Shown: positions 9,054 to 17,107, counted from the stretch's first letter. The stretch: DNA of 64,000 bases from Alphaproteobacteria bacterium (GCA_030425925.1 JAUHZO010000003.1:62001-126000), one strand, 5' to 3'. Notes: generated by a model from the letters alone, not told the origin. Made by a program: numbers and translations.

Positions 9054-10064
9054 ATGTCCGACCCAAAGGATGCCCGCCCGACCCTGCCGGGCCTGTATGA
9101 CCGCGGCGCGCCCGGCGGGATAAGCGGGATCGAGATCGCGGCGCTGCTGGTCTCGGTCCTGTGGATGGCGCTGGCGGGCGGGTATTTCCTGATGGGCCGC
9201 GGCACGGCCAATGGCAGCCTGCAATTCATGCTGGTGCTGATGGTGGTCTTCATGCCGGTGGCGCTGATCTGGGTGGCCGCCATGGCCGCACGGTCGGCCC
9301 GCGTGATGCGCGAGGAAGGGGCCCGCCTGGCCACGGCGATCGACGCGATTCGGCAGGCCTATGTGGCGCAGGCACAATCCGGCCGCAACGATGCCCAGGG
9401 CCAGGAGATGATGCGCCGCCTGACCGAGATCGCGGGCACCCAGAAGAACCTCGAAACGACTCTGGCGATGCTGGCCTCCACCCGTCCGGCCGCCCCGGCG
9501 CCCAAGGCCGCCGAACCGCAGCCCGCCCCGCCTGCGGTCGAGGATCACCAGCCCGCCCTGTCGCTGGGCACACCCGCCGAGGCGCTGCAGCCGCCGCTGT
9601 CCACCGCCGATTTCATCCGGGCCCTGCACTTTCCGGAAACCGCCGAGGACGAAGAAGGCTTTGCCGCCCTGCGCCGCGCGCTCAAGGACCGGCAAGTGGC
9701 GCAACTGGTCCAGGCGGCGCAGGACGTGCTGACCCTGCTCAGCCAGGACGGCATCTACATGGACGACCTGCGCCCCGACCTGGCCCGCCCGGAAATCTGG
9801 CGCGCCTTTGCCAAGGGCAGCCGCGGGCGCGCCATCGCGGCACTGGGCGGCGTGCGCGACCGCGCCTCGCTGGCGCTGGCCGCCGGGCGGATGAAGCAGG
9901 ACCCGATCTTCCGCGATGCCGCACATCATTTCCTGCGCCGGTTCGACAGGTCCTTTGCGCAGTTCGAGACCGACGCCAGCGATGCCGAAATCAGCCAGTT
10001 CGCCAACACCCGCACTGCCCGGGCCTTCATGCTGCTGGGGCGCGTGGCGGGCACCTTCGACTGA
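9054..10064 (+). CDS. Two-TM membrane protein of unknown function
   Basis: Unrecognised 336-residue protein. It has two hydrophobic segments near residues 27-47 (IEIAALLVSVLWMALAGGYF) and 56-78 (FMLVLMVVFMPVALIWVAAM). A charged helical stretch of about 60 residues follows, then a proline/alanine-rich linker (about 145-185). The last 150 residues are helical (LRRALKDRQVAQLVQAAQDV and later FLRRFDRSFAQFE). The layout suggests a membrane anchor, a coiled coil and a cytoplasmic globular domain. It follows greA by 11 bp, which suggests cotranscription, but no function can be assigned. Confidence 0.8.
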   Translation: MSDPKDARPTLPGLYDRGAPGGISGIEIAALLVSVLWMALAGGYFLMGRGTANGSLQFMLVLMVVFMPVALIWVAAMAARSARVMREEGARLATAIDAIRQAYVAQAQSGRNDAQGQEMMRRLTEIAGTQKNLETTLAMLASTRPAAPAPKAAEPQPAPPAVEDHQPALSLGTPAEALQPPLSTADFIRALHFPETAEDEEGFAALRRALKDRQVAQLVQAAQDVLTLLSQDGIYMDDLRPDLARPEIWRAFAKGSRGRAIAALGGVRDRASLALAAGRMKQDPIFRDAAHHFLRRFDRSFAQFETDASDAEISQFANTRTARAFMLLGRVAGTFD

Positions 10065-10094
10065 CCGCGCCCGATCCCGACCGCGGCCGCGCCG

Positions 10095-11354
10095 CTACAG
10101 CCCGAAGGCGCTGAACGGCAGATAGCGCACCGCGCTGCCCGGGCGGATGTCTGCCGCACCGTCCGGCAGTTCCACCAGCCCTTCGGCCCAGCTCAGCCCG
10201 GAGATCCGCCCCGAGCCTTCGGACCGGAACACTTCGGCACGGCCGTCGCGCAGACGCGCGCGCAGGTATTCGCGCCGCCCCGGCTTCTTGCGCTTTTCGA
10301 AACCGGCGGGCACCTCGATGCCCTCTGGCATCACCCAGCCCTGCCCCGACAGCACCGCCATCGCCGGGCGGGCAAAGATCAGCGTGCAGACGAATGCCGC
10401 CACCGGGTTGCCCGGCAGACCAAAGACCGGCACGCCCTGCCACAGCCCCAGCGCCAGGGGCCGCCCCGGCTTCAGCGCGATGCGCCAGTGCGCCAGCGAG
10501 CCGGTCCGTTTCAGCAGGGCCGAGACGTGGTCTTCATCCCCCGCCGACGCGCCGCCCGAGGTCAGGATCACGTCGACCTGCGTCGCCGATTCGTCGAACC
10601 GCGCCCGCAGCGCCTCGGGATCATCCGGCACATGGCCCAGATCCACCGGGACATGGCCAAAGCGCGCCGCCATGGTCAGCAGCATCGGCCGGTTGGCATC
10701 AAAGATCTCGGCCGGACCCGCGGCGCTGCCCGGGGCGACCACCTCGTCCCCCGTCGACAGCACGCCCACCCGCAGCGGCACCTGCACAGGTACCCGCCCG
10801 TGGCCCACCGAGGCCGCCAGCGCCAGATCACCCGCCGTCAGAACGCGCCCGGCGGGCAGCACCAGCGCCGCCTGCGCCATGTCCTCCCCCGCCTTGCGGG
10901 TGTTGGAACCGGGTTTCACCGGCCCGCGAAACGCAACCTGCCCGTCACCCGTGCGGCAATCCTCGTCCAGCACAACCGTGTCCACCCCCGGTGGCAGCGC
11001 GGCCCCGGTCAGGACGCGGACGGCCTGTCCTGCAGGCACGGCACCGTCAAACGGCACACCCGCCGCGGCACGCCCCGGCACAAGCGGCAGCACCTGGTCG
11101 CCCGCCCCCACCGCGGCCGCGGCAAAGCCATAGCCATCCACCGCCGTGTTGGCGGCAGGCGGATTGGCACGCAACGCGTGCAGGTCCTGCGCCAGCACCC
11201 GACCGCCCGCCTGCAGCAGCGGCACCTCTTCGCGCCCCACCACCACGCGCAGCGTCTCGCGCAGATGTGCCAGCGCCACGTCCACCGGCGTCCAGTCCAC
11301 CCCGGGCGGCAAGGCGAAACAGTCGTTGCGCAGCGGGGGCGGCTTCAGGGACAT
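10095..11354 (-). CDS. moeA: Molybdopterin molybdenumtransferase
   Basis: A 419-residue MoeA protein that inserts molybdate into adenylylated molybdopterin. Recognisable parts are the N-terminal NTAVDGYGFA, the GVDTVVLDEDC segment, the MoCF-binding domain (VGVLSTGDEVVAPG ... VDVILTSGGASAGDEDHV) and VFGLPGNPVAAFVCTLIFARP. The longest open frame starts far upstream, but the ATG at 11354 gives the normal MoeA length and overlaps the preceding gene by 10 bp. It is the last gene of the run fdhD-mobA-mobB-unknown-moeA, which serves bis-MGD enzymes such as formate dehydrogenase. Confidence 0.95.
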   Translation of the reverse strand: MSLKPPPLRNDCFALPPGVDWTPVDVALAHLRETLRVVVGREEVPLLQAGGRVLAQDLHALRANPPAANTAVDGYGFAAAAVGAGDQVLPLVPGRAAAGVPFDGAVPAGQAVRVLTGAALPPGVDTVVLDEDCRTGDGQVAFRGPVKPGSNTRKAGEDMAQAALVLPAGRVLTAGDLALAASVGHGRVPVQVPLRVGVLSTGDEVVAPGSAAGPAEIFDANRPMLLTMAARFGHVPVDLGHVPDDPEALRARFDESATQVDVILTSGGASAGDEDHVSALLKRTGSLAHWRIALKPGRPLALGLWQGVPVFGLPGNPVAAFVCTLIFARPAMAVLSGQGWVMPEGIEVPAGFEKRKKPGRREYLRARLRDGRAEVFRSEGSGRISGLSWAEGLVELPDGAADIRPGSAVRYLPFSAFGL

Positions 11355-12184
11355 GCGCGGCACAGCTCCTCTTCGAACCCGAGGCCCAGGATCCACCCCT
11401 CTTCCGGGGCGCTTGCCTCCAGCATGCGCCGCAGGCGCGCCGGCGCAAGGCGGGAAAGCGCCGCGGCCAGCAGGCGCACCTGCACCGCGTCGCGGATGTC
11501 GTCCGGTCCGGTGGCGGCGGCCACCCGCGGCGCGATCAGGCCGGGCCAGATTTCCACCAGCGACACCGGCGCGTCCAGCGGCTCGAACGGCCAGACCGCC
11601 AGCCGCCCGGCAAAGCGCCGCCGCAGCCGGGCCAGAACCGGCAGGCCCATCAGGACCTGAGACCCCACCGCCCCGGCCCCGGCCAGTTGCCAGCAGGCAA
11701 AGGCCCCCTTGGCGCGGGTCTCGCACAGGCGCTTGTCGGCGAAGGGGCTGTGATAGTCGGCCTTGGTCCGCGGCAATCCCGGGATGTCGCGGCGCAGCGC
11801 GTTGCCCCAGAACGGCCCGCGCCCCCCGGTCAGGTCGCGGTTCAGGGCGGCGGCAAGGTCGAACCGGTTGTTGGCCTTGGGCGCATCCTCGATCCGCGCC
11901 TCCAGCCAGTCCCACAGCAGCAGCGGATCGGCCCGGCCGGTGACCGCAGCGGCAAAGCCCGCGGGATAGCCAAAGGGAAAGTCGAAGCCGATCAGCAGGC
12001 GCTGGCCCGCCGCCAGCGCGGCAGCGATGCGGGCCTCAAGCCAGGTCTCGGCCTGCGCCCGGTTGCGGCAATAGACCGGTGCCGCCCCGGCCTCGCCGAT
12101 CCAGATCGCATCGCGGCATGGGCGCGGCCCCCGGTCATTTCCGCCCGACCAGTCCACCACCACGACCCGGTCGATGCCGGTCAC
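11345..12184 (-). CDS. DUF429-like protein inside the Moco operon
   Basis: A 279-residue protein of unknown activity. It opens with VVVVDWSGGNDRGPRPCRDA and later has LLIGFDFPFGYPAGFA. Such paired Asp-bearing strands resemble the RNase H-like DUF429 group of predicted nucleases or phosphotransferases. It overlaps mobB by 4 bp (ATGA) and moeA by 10 bp, so it is translationally locked between two molybdenum-cofactor genes. Relatives in this order are sometimes labelled as molybdopterin-guanine dinucleotide synthesis proteins from context alone. The fold suggestion is moderate and the biochemical role is unknown. Confidence 0.75.
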   Translation of the reverse strand: MTGIDRVVVVDWSGGNDRGPRPCRDAIWIGEAGAAPVYCRNRAQAETWLEARIAAALAAGQRLLIGFDFPFGYPAGFAAAVTGRADPLLLWDWLEARIEDAPKANNRFDLAAALNRDLTGGRGPFWGNALRRDIPGLPRTKADYHSPFADKRLCETRAKGAFACWQLAGAGAVGSQVLMGLPVLARLRRRFAGRLAVWPFEPLDAPVSLVEIWPGLIAPRVAAATGPDDIRDAVQVRLLAAALSRLAPARLRRMLEASAPEEGWILGLGFEEELCRACP

Positions 12185-12672
12185 AGGCCGACCTCGGCGG
12201 CGATGAAATCGGCTATCGCACCGGTGTCGTCCAGATCGAACACCGGACGGTCCAGCACCAGCGCGCTGTCCGAGGCCACGGCCCGGATGGTCGGATCGTC
12301 CGGCGCAATGAGTGGCTGACTGGTGGCGGCGCGATGCGCTTCGATCTTCGGATGACTGTCGCGCTTGTAGCCCTCCACCAGCACCAGATCCACCGGATCG
12401 AGCCGCGCCAGCAGGGCCGCCAGCGGCGGCTCTTCGGCCGCGCGCAACTCGGTCATCAGCGCCCAGCGGTTGCGCGACGACAGCATGACCTGGCGCGCCC
12501 CGGCATCGCGGTGCCGATAGCTGTCGCGCCCCGGATGATCCACGTCAAAGCTGTGATGGGCGTGCTTGACCGTCGAGACGGACAGCCCCCGCGCGGTGAA
12601 TTCGGTCACCAGTCGCTCCATCAGCCCGGTCTTGCCGGCATTCTTCCAGCCCGCCACCCCATAAAGCCGCAC
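12181..12672 (-). CDS. mobB: Molybdopterin-guanine dinucleotide biosynthesis protein MobB
   Basis: A 163-residue P-loop GTPase-like protein: GVAGWKNAGKTGLMERLV is the Walker A region, followed by STVKHAHHSFDVDHPGRDSY and the segment VDLVLVEGYKRDSHPKIEAHR, all family signatures. MobB assists MobA in attaching GMP to molybdopterin. The chosen start is a GTG at 12672, giving RLYGVAGW at the N-terminus as in relatives. This places the first 52 bp inside the 3' end of mobA. A longer frame upstream reads out of frame through mobA and is not coding. Confidence 0.9.
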   Translation of the reverse strand: MRLYGVAGWKNAGKTGLMERLVTEFTARGLSVSTVKHAHHSFDVDHPGRDSYRHRDAGARQVMLSSRNRWALMTELRAAEEPPLAALLARLDPVDLVLVEGYKRDSHPKIEAHRAATSQPLIAPDDPTIRAVASDSALVLDRPVFDLDDTGAIADFIAAEVGL

Positions 12673-13289
12673 AGCATCGCCTCCGCCTGCGCCAGATCCT
12701 CGGGCGTGTTGATGTTGAAGAACGCGGCCTCGTCGGGAAACACCGCCTCGCGCCCGCCATGGGCTTCGGTCCAGAGCACCACCTTCTTCAGCCCGCCCTC
12801 CAGCGCGGCGCGCAGATCGTCGCGCAGGGCGGTGGGCCAAAGCCCGAAGGTCGGATGGCGTACAAGCCCCGAGCGCGAGCGCGAGCGCGTCTCGGCCCCG
12901 CCTTCGGTGGCCGCCAGCACCAGCGGGTGCGGCTGTCCCCCCGAGGCGCGCAAGAGCCGCGCCACCAGATCGCGGGGCAGGAACGGCGTGTCGGCGGCGG
13001 CGCTGACCAGCGCAGGCGCGCCCAGCGCGGCCGCCCAGTCGAGCCCGGCCAGCACACCCGCCAGCGGACCCGGGAAACCGGTTATGCTGTCGGGCAGGAC
13101 CGGCAGGCCCAGTCCGGCAAACCGCGCCGGATCGCCATTGGCATTGAGCGCAACCGGCGCAACCTGGGGGGCCAGCCGTGCCAGGACATGGTCGATCACG
13201 CGCCCCTCGCCCAGCGCCAGCAGCCCCTTGTCGCCGCCGCCCATGCGCGTGGCCCGCCCACCGGCCAGAATGACGGCCGGGATCGTCAT
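12621..13289 (-). CDS. mobA: Molybdenum cofactor guanylyltransferase MobA
   Basis: A 222-residue nucleotidyltransferase that joins GTP to molybdopterin to form MGD. The N-terminus VILAGGRATRMGGGDKGLLAL is the GTP-binding signature; SAAADTPFLPRDLVARLL holds the metal-binding Asp. The ATG at 13289 is chosen because the protein then starts immediately before the nucleotide-binding loop. The last 17 codons overlap mobB. The coding strand has a short run of alternating Arg-Ser (ETRSRSRSG) from a GC-rich hexamer repeat near 12875-12893. Confidence 0.93.
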   Translation of the reverse strand: MTIPAVILAGGRATRMGGGDKGLLALGEGRVIDHVLARLAPQVAPVALNANGDPARFAGLGLPVLPDSITGFPGPLAGVLAGLDWAAALGAPALVSAAADTPFLPRDLVARLLRASGGQPHPLVLAATEGGAETRSRSRSGLVRHPTFGLWPTALRDDLRAALEGGLKKVVLWTEAHGGREAVFPDEAAFFNINTPEDLAQAEAMLCGFMGWRAGRMPARPG

Positions 13290-13306
13290 GCCGGTCGGGC
13301 CGGGCG

Positions 13307-13357
13307 CCCGAAGTCTTGCAAAGACTTCGGGCAAAACTCTTTGAAAGAGTTTTGCCC
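13307..13357. repeat. Two adjoining perfect hairpins between fdhD and mobA
   Basis: Hairpin 1 has 11-bp arms (CCCGAAGTCTT, 13307-13317, pairing with 13321-13331) around a 3-nt loop. Hairpin 2 has 13-bp arms (GGGCAAAACTCTT, 13329-13341, pairing with 13345-13357) around a 3-nt loop. The arms share GGG at 13329-13331, so only one can be fully formed at a time. It lies 14 bp after fdhD and 17 bp before the mobA start, within the likely transcript. There is no U-tract after either stem. It may act as an attenuator or mRNA stabiliser, or be a dispersed palindromic element. Confidence 0.65.
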
Positions 13358-13371
13358 GCGCCGTTCCAATG

Positions 13372-14247
13372 TCATGCCGCCCCCTTCCGTCCGCTCTTGC
13401 GCTCTTCGTCCGGGACCTGGGCAGGGTCGATGTCGCGCACCAGACGTTCGGCCCCGCTGAGGCAGACAAACCGCTTGCCGCGCATCCGCCCGATGCAGGT
13501 CAGCCCGACCTGCCGCGCGATCTCGACCCCCCAGGCGGTGAAACCCGACCGCGAGGCCAGCACCGGAATGCCCATCAGCGCCGTCTTGATCACCATTTCC
13601 GAGGTCAGCCGCCCCGTGGTGTACAGGATCTTGTCCCCCGCCGGCACGCCTTCGCGGAACATCCAGCCGGCGATCTTGTCCACCGCGTTGTGCCGCCCCA
13701 CATCCTCCATGTAGACCAGCGGTCGGTCCCGGTGGCACAGCACCGTCCCGTGGATCGCGCCGGCCTCCAGATACAGCGAGGGTGTGGTGTTGATCCGCTG
13801 CGCCAGCGCGTAAAGCCACGAGGTCCGCAACTCGGCCTCGGGCAGCGTCACCCGCTCGAGACCCTCCATCATGTCGCCAAAGACCGTGCCCACCGCGCAA
13901 CCCGATGTGCGGGTCTTTTTCTGCACCTTCTCCTCATAGGTGGTCTGCGAGGCGGTGCGCACCACCACGGTCTCGAGCTCTTCGTCGTAATCGACGCCGG
14001 TGATCTGCTCTCCATCCCCCAGCATGCCCTGATTGCGCAGGAACCCGATGGCGAGGTATTCGGGATAGTCGCCGATGGTCATGGCGGTCACGATCTCCTG
14101 CCGGTTCAGGAAGATCGTCAGCGGACGTTCCTCCACCACCGCGATCTGCACCGCGCGGCCGTCGTGATCGGTGCCCGACACGGCACGGGTCAACCGCGGG
14201 GCACCCGGATCGGGGGCAATAAGATAGTCGGTCGGAGGCAATTGCAT
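13372..14247 (-). CDS. fdhD: Formate dehydrogenase accessory sulfurtransferase FdhD
   Basis: A 291-residue FdhD protein that transfers sulfur from IscS to the molybdenum cofactor of formate dehydrogenase. Recognised by IGFLRNQGMLG, YMEDVGRHNAVDKIAGW and LYTTGRLTSEMVIKTALMGIPVLASRS. Family members usually carry a CGxCG cysteine pair before the helical segment. Here that site reads TSGCAVG, with a single Cys at residue 117. The ATG at 14247 is chosen because the upstream part of the open frame is antisense to azlC. It is the first gene of the Moco operon and diverges from azlCD with 46 bp between starts. Confidence 0.93.
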   Translation of the reverse strand: MQLPPTDYLIAPDPGAPRLTRAVSGTDHDGRAVQIAVVEERPLTIFLNRQEIVTAMTIGDYPEYLAIGFLRNQGMLGDGEQITGVDYDEELETVVVRTASQTTYEEKVQKKTRTSGCAVGTVFGDMMEGLERVTLPEAELRTSWLYALAQRINTTPSLYLEAGAIHGTVLCHRDRPLVYMEDVGRHNAVDKIAGWMFREGVPAGDKILYTTGRLTSEMVIKTALMGIPVLASRSGFTAWGVEIARQVGLTCIGRMRGKRFVCLSGAERLVRDIDPAQVPDEERKSGRKGAA

Positions 14248-14293
14248 CTTGGCGGGCGCTTGGCTAGGCGAGAGAGCGGATGAGAGGAGCACC

Positions 14294-14998
14294 ATGGCGC
14301 AACAGGATGTGATGTCAAGCTTCTGGCGGGGCATGCGGGATGGCATGCCCTTCCTGCTGGTGATCTTCCCCTTTGCCGGGCTGTTCGGCGTGGTCGCCAC
14401 CGAAGCGGGGCTGAACGTGCTGGAAACGCTGGCCTTCTCGGTCGTGGTGATTGCCGGCGCGGCGCAGTTCACCGCGCTTCAGCTGATGTCCGAAGAGGCC
14501 CCCACGCTGGTGGTGCTGGCCTCTGCGCTGGCGGTGAACCTGCGCATGGTGATGTATTCCGCCTCCATCACGCCGCATCTGGGGGCGCTGCCGCTGTGGA
14601 AACGCGCGGTGACCGCCTATTTCCTGGTGGACCAGACCTATGCCTCGTCGATCCTCGACTACGAACGGCACCCGGACCAGAGCCTGGCGCAGAAATGGGC
14701 GTATTTCATGGGGGTGATGGTGCCGATCTGTCCCAGCTGGTACCTGTTCACCCTGGTGGGTGCCCTGGCGGCCGAGGCCGTCCCGTCCGAGATGGGGCTC
14801 GACTTTGCGCTGCCCATCGCCTTCATCGCGCTCATCGTGCCGGCGCTGCGCACCGGCGCACATCGCGCCGCCGCGCTGGTGGCGGTGGTCGTGGCGCTGG
14901 GCCTGGCCTGGCTGCCGTTCAACCTGGGCCTGCCGCTGGCCGGGCTGGCCGGCATGATGGCCGGGGCCGAGGTCGAACGCAGGAGGGGCACTGCATGA
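14294..14998 (+). CDS. azlC: Branched-chain amino acid exporter, large subunit AzlC
   Basis: A 234-residue multi-span membrane protein of the AzlC family. Conserved features include FRDGMPFLLVIFPFAGLFGV near the N-terminus and LAVNLRMVMYSASITPHL in the middle, followed by hydrophobic segments (about five or more TM helices). With AzlD it forms a two-component exporter for branched-chain or other amino acids. The ATG at 14294 has GAGAGGAGC upstream. Its stop overlaps the azlD start (ATGA). Confidence 0.9.
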   Translation: MAQQDVMSSFWRGMRDGMPFLLVIFPFAGLFGVVATEAGLNVLETLAFSVVVIAGAAQFTALQLMSEEAPTLVVLASALAVNLRMVMYSASITPHLGALPLWKRAVTAYFLVDQTYASSILDYERHPDQSLAQKWAYFMGVMVPICPSWYLFTLVGALAAEAVPSEMGLDFALPIAFIALIVPALRTGAHRAAALVAVVVALGLAWLPFNLGLPLAGLAGMMAGAEVERRRGTA

Positions 14999-15321
14999 TC
15001 GACCGCACCGAATTGTGGATCGTGATCGCCGCGCTCGGGCTGGGCTCGTTCGGGCTGCGCTTCCTGTTTCTGGGCCTGGTGGGCGACCGCCCGCTGCCGA
15101 ACTGGCTGCTGCGGCACCTGCGCTATACCGCGGTGTCGATCATCCCCGCGCTGCTGGCACCGCTGGTGATGTGGCCCGCGGCCACCGGCGGCACGCCCGA
15201 TCCGCTGCGGCTGACGGCGGCGGGCGCGGCGCTGGTCGCCGGGCTGCTGACCCGCAACGTCATCGCGGCCATGGCAGCCGGGGCGGCGGTGATGCTGGCA
15301 GGCGCCTACTGGCCGGTCTGA
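14995..15321 (+). CDS. azlD: Branched-chain amino acid exporter, small subunit AzlD
   Basis: A 108-residue integral membrane protein with three or four hydrophobic helices (WIVIAALGLGSFGLRFLFLG, LRYTAVSIIPALLAPLVMW, and two C-terminal segments). The size, the order after azlC and the ATGA overlap identify AzlD. The 3' end overlaps the convergent lipoprotein gene by 16 bp. The exported substrate cannot be read from sequence. Confidence 0.88.
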   Translation: MIDRTELWIVIAALGLGSFGLRFLFLGLVGDRPLPNWLLRHLRYTAVSIIPALLAPLVMWPAATGGTPDPLRLTAAGAALVAGLLTRNVIAAMAAGAAVMLAGAYWPV

Positions 15322-15941
15322 GCCTGCGCGCGTGCCTCGAACTCGGCGATGGCAACCGCCTTGTCATCGGCATCGTCTTCGTAAAGACGCCGCTCCTCGA
15401 CACCGGGCAGGCGGGCGAACTGTTCGGCCAGCTTGTTGGGGAACAGCACCGTGTCGATCGATTCGAACCCCGGCAGCTGGCCCAGGATACGCGCGGTCAC
15501 GCTGGTGCACTGCGCCGGGGCCACCCGGCCATTGGCCTGCACCAGCCGCAACGCCTGTTCGGCCACCGCGGCGGGCACCTGCTTGCGCTGGATGCGCACA
15601 TGATAGGTTTCCCGCGCATGGGCGCGTTCGTAGAAATCCTTGACCTGCGGCGTGATCCCGTAAAGCACGTCGCCGATTTCGGGCATCCGCGACAGCTGCA
15701 CCGATCCCGCCGGGTCAAACACCACCCGCTGCGAGGCATTGATCAGCAGGCTGGTATGCGCGCCGGTGCCCGAGCGGTTGTTGATCATCGTGTACAGGAT
15801 CAGCTCCGGCGGGCCGTCATGGCGATAGGCAAAGCGCGCCGCCTCTTCCGGCGTGGCGTCCGGACCCGAGGAATTCACCTCGCCACAGCCGGCAAGGCCC
15901 AGAGACGCGGCGCCGCCCAGCAGCAGCCCCCGCCGGGTCAT
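15306..15941 (-). CDS. Putative lipoprotein of unknown function
   Basis: A 211-residue protein with a type II signal peptide: MTRRGLLLGGAASLGLAGC places the lipidated Cys at residue 19 (lipobox LAGC). The mature part is mixed alpha/beta with segments such as ELILYTMINNRSGTGAHTSL and AHARETYHVRIQRKQVP. No catalytic motif was recognised. A longer frame begins 54 bp upstream, but the ATG at 15941 puts the lipobox at the normal distance. It follows the oxidase subunit IV gene by 17 bp on the same strand, and its 3' end overlaps convergent azlD. Confidence 0.8.
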   Translation of the reverse strand: MTRRGLLLGGAASLGLAGCGEVNSSGPDATPEEAARFAYRHDGPPELILYTMINNRSGTGAHTSLLINASQRVVFDPAGSVQLSRMPEIGDVLYGITPQVKDFYERAHARETYHVRIQRKQVPAAVAEQALRLVQANGRVAPAQCTSVTARILGQLPGFESIDTVLFPNKLAEQFARLPGVEERRLYEDDADDKAVAIAEFEARAQAQTGQ

Positions 15942-15958
15942 CGCTGCCCCGTGGCGCG

Positions 15959-16093
15959 TCACGAGTTGAAGACGGCCATGAAGATCACCAGACACAGGAT
16001 CACGATCACCGAACGGATGGTGAAGGTGATGAACCCGTTAAAGGTCTTTTCCTGATCGGTGATGTCCATGCTGCCGTGCTTGTGGTCTGCCAT
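15959..16093 (-). CDS. aa3-type cytochrome c oxidase subunit IV
   Basis: A 44-residue micro-protein (MADHKHGSMDITDQEKTFNG...) with one C-terminal transmembrane helix (SVIVILCLVIFMAVF). This is the pattern of the small fourth subunit found in alphaproteobacterial aa3 oxidases: a short charged N-terminus, the DITDQEKTF motif, then one helix. It lies apart from any cox operon; no catalytic oxidase subunit is in the window. The upstream extension of the frame is not conserved-looking, and the ATG at 16093 matches family length. Confidence 0.82.
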   Translation of the reverse strand: MADHKHGSMDITDQEKTFNGFITFTIRSVIVILCLVIFMAVFNS

Positions 16094-16182
16094 TTTGCCC
16101 ATCCTGTTCAAAGCGTTCGGCGCGGAATTAGCGCATTTGCGACGCCCTGTCACTGCGCCAAAGCTGCGCAAGTGTCGCGGTT

Positions 16183-16635
16183 TCAGCTGCCCAGGTCGCG
16201 CGCCAGCCGGAACCCGATGCGCCGCGGCTTGTCCTGCCGCGACTCGCGCGGAAGCGCGCGCAGAATCACGTTCAGCTGCGAGACGTGCTGGACCAGCTGT
16301 GTCCGCGCCCCGGCGGGATCGGTGCCGTAGAAGGTGACGATGTCGGGATCGAAATAGCCCATGCCCTCGATCCGCAGGATCCCGGCATCGCTGCCGGTGA
16401 ACCCCATCGCCACCTCGTGTTCGTTGTCCAGCTGGGTCTCGAAGCTCTGGATATAAAGGATGATCCGCTCATACGCCCATTCCGCCGGGCTTTTCTGCTT
16501 GACCGGCTTGCGCGTCACCGCCTCGGGCAGCGGTTCGGGCGCGGCGCCCGGGGTGTCTTCGGTGTGCACGTCGATCTTGCGCGGCAGGGCATCGGCCTCT
16601 TGCGCTTCGGCGGCGGTGGCGATGAGACTGTCCAT
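16183..16635 (-). CDS. Conserved hypothetical protein (DUF6173-like)
   Basis: A 150-residue soluble protein with a disordered, acidic N-terminus (about 45 residues) and a compact C-terminal half. Notable stretches are AEWAYERIILYIQSFETQL, EVAMGFTGSDAGILRIEGM and QLVQHVSQLNVILRALPRE. This matches my memory of the DUF6173 family, restricted to Rhodobacterales-like bacteria, but the family name is a guess. It lies 10 bp downstream of the Lrp gene on the same strand, so it may be cotranscribed. Confidence 0.7.
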   Translation of the reverse strand: MDSLIATAAEAQEADALPRKIDVHTEDTPGAAPEPLPEAVTRKPVKQKSPAEWAYERIILYIQSFETQLDNEHEVAMGFTGSDAGILRIEGMGYFDPDIVTFYGTDPAGARTQLVQHVSQLNVILRALPRESRQDKPRRIGFRLARDLGS

Positions 16636-16645
16636 CCGGAGCTCC

Positions 16646-17107
16646 TTACAGCGGCAGGGCCGTGGTTTCCTTGATCTCTTCCATCACGAAGCTGGCCGAG
16701 ATGTCCGAAAGCGGCACGCGGTCGATCAATCGCTTGTAGAATGCGTCATAGGCCGGCACGTCCGCAACCCGCACCCGCAAAAGGTAATCCAGGTCGCCGG
16801 TCATCCGGTAGGCACCCACCACTTCGGGCATGGCGCGCACCGCGCGTTGAAAGCGGTCCAGCCAGTCGGCGCTGTGGGCCGAGGTGCGCACCAGCACAAT
16901 GACGTGCAGCGGGCAGCCCAGCTTGTCGGGAGCGGCCAGCGCCACGCGGGCGCGAATCACCCCTGCCTCTTCCAGCATCCGCATCCGCCGCCACGCCGCG
17001 TTGCGCGACAGCCCCACGGCCGCGCCCAGCTGGTCCGCCCCAAGCGCGGCATCCCTTTGCAGCGCCGCCACGATGCGGCGGTCAATTTCATCAATCTCAT
17101 GCGACAT
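16646..17107 (-). CDS. Lrp/AsnC-family transcriptional regulator
   Basis: A 153-residue protein with an N-terminal AsnC-type helix-turn-helix (IDEIDRRIVAALQRDAALGADQLGAAVGLSRNAAWRRMRMLEEAGVI) and a C-terminal RAM/ligand-binding domain (VIVLVRTSAHSADWLDRFQ ... VVGAYRMTGDLDYLLRVRV). The ATG at 17107 follows family length; the much longer open frame upstream is antisense to other genes. It diverges from the DUF6356 gene, and a 15-bp inverted repeat lies just before its start, a plausible autoregulatory site. The effector amino acid is unknown. Confidence 0.92.
   Translation of the reverse strand: MSHEIDEIDRRIVAALQRDAALGADQLGAAVGLSRNAAWRRMRMLEEAGVIRARVALAAPDKLGCPLHVIVLVRTSAHSADWLDRFQRAVRAMPEVVGAYRMTGDLDYLLRVRVADVPAYDAFYKRLIDRVPLSDISASFVMEEIKETTALPL

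Noticed and set aside
10095-11915. A 606-residue MoeA fusion protein
   Set aside because: The additional N-terminal residues are the neighbouring gene read in the wrong frame; the ATG at 11354 yields a standard MoeA.
13372-14294. A Moco riboswitch near fdhD
   Set aside because: The 46 bp between the fdhD and azlC starts are too short for a Moco aptamer, and the hairpins at 13307-13357 lack its layout.
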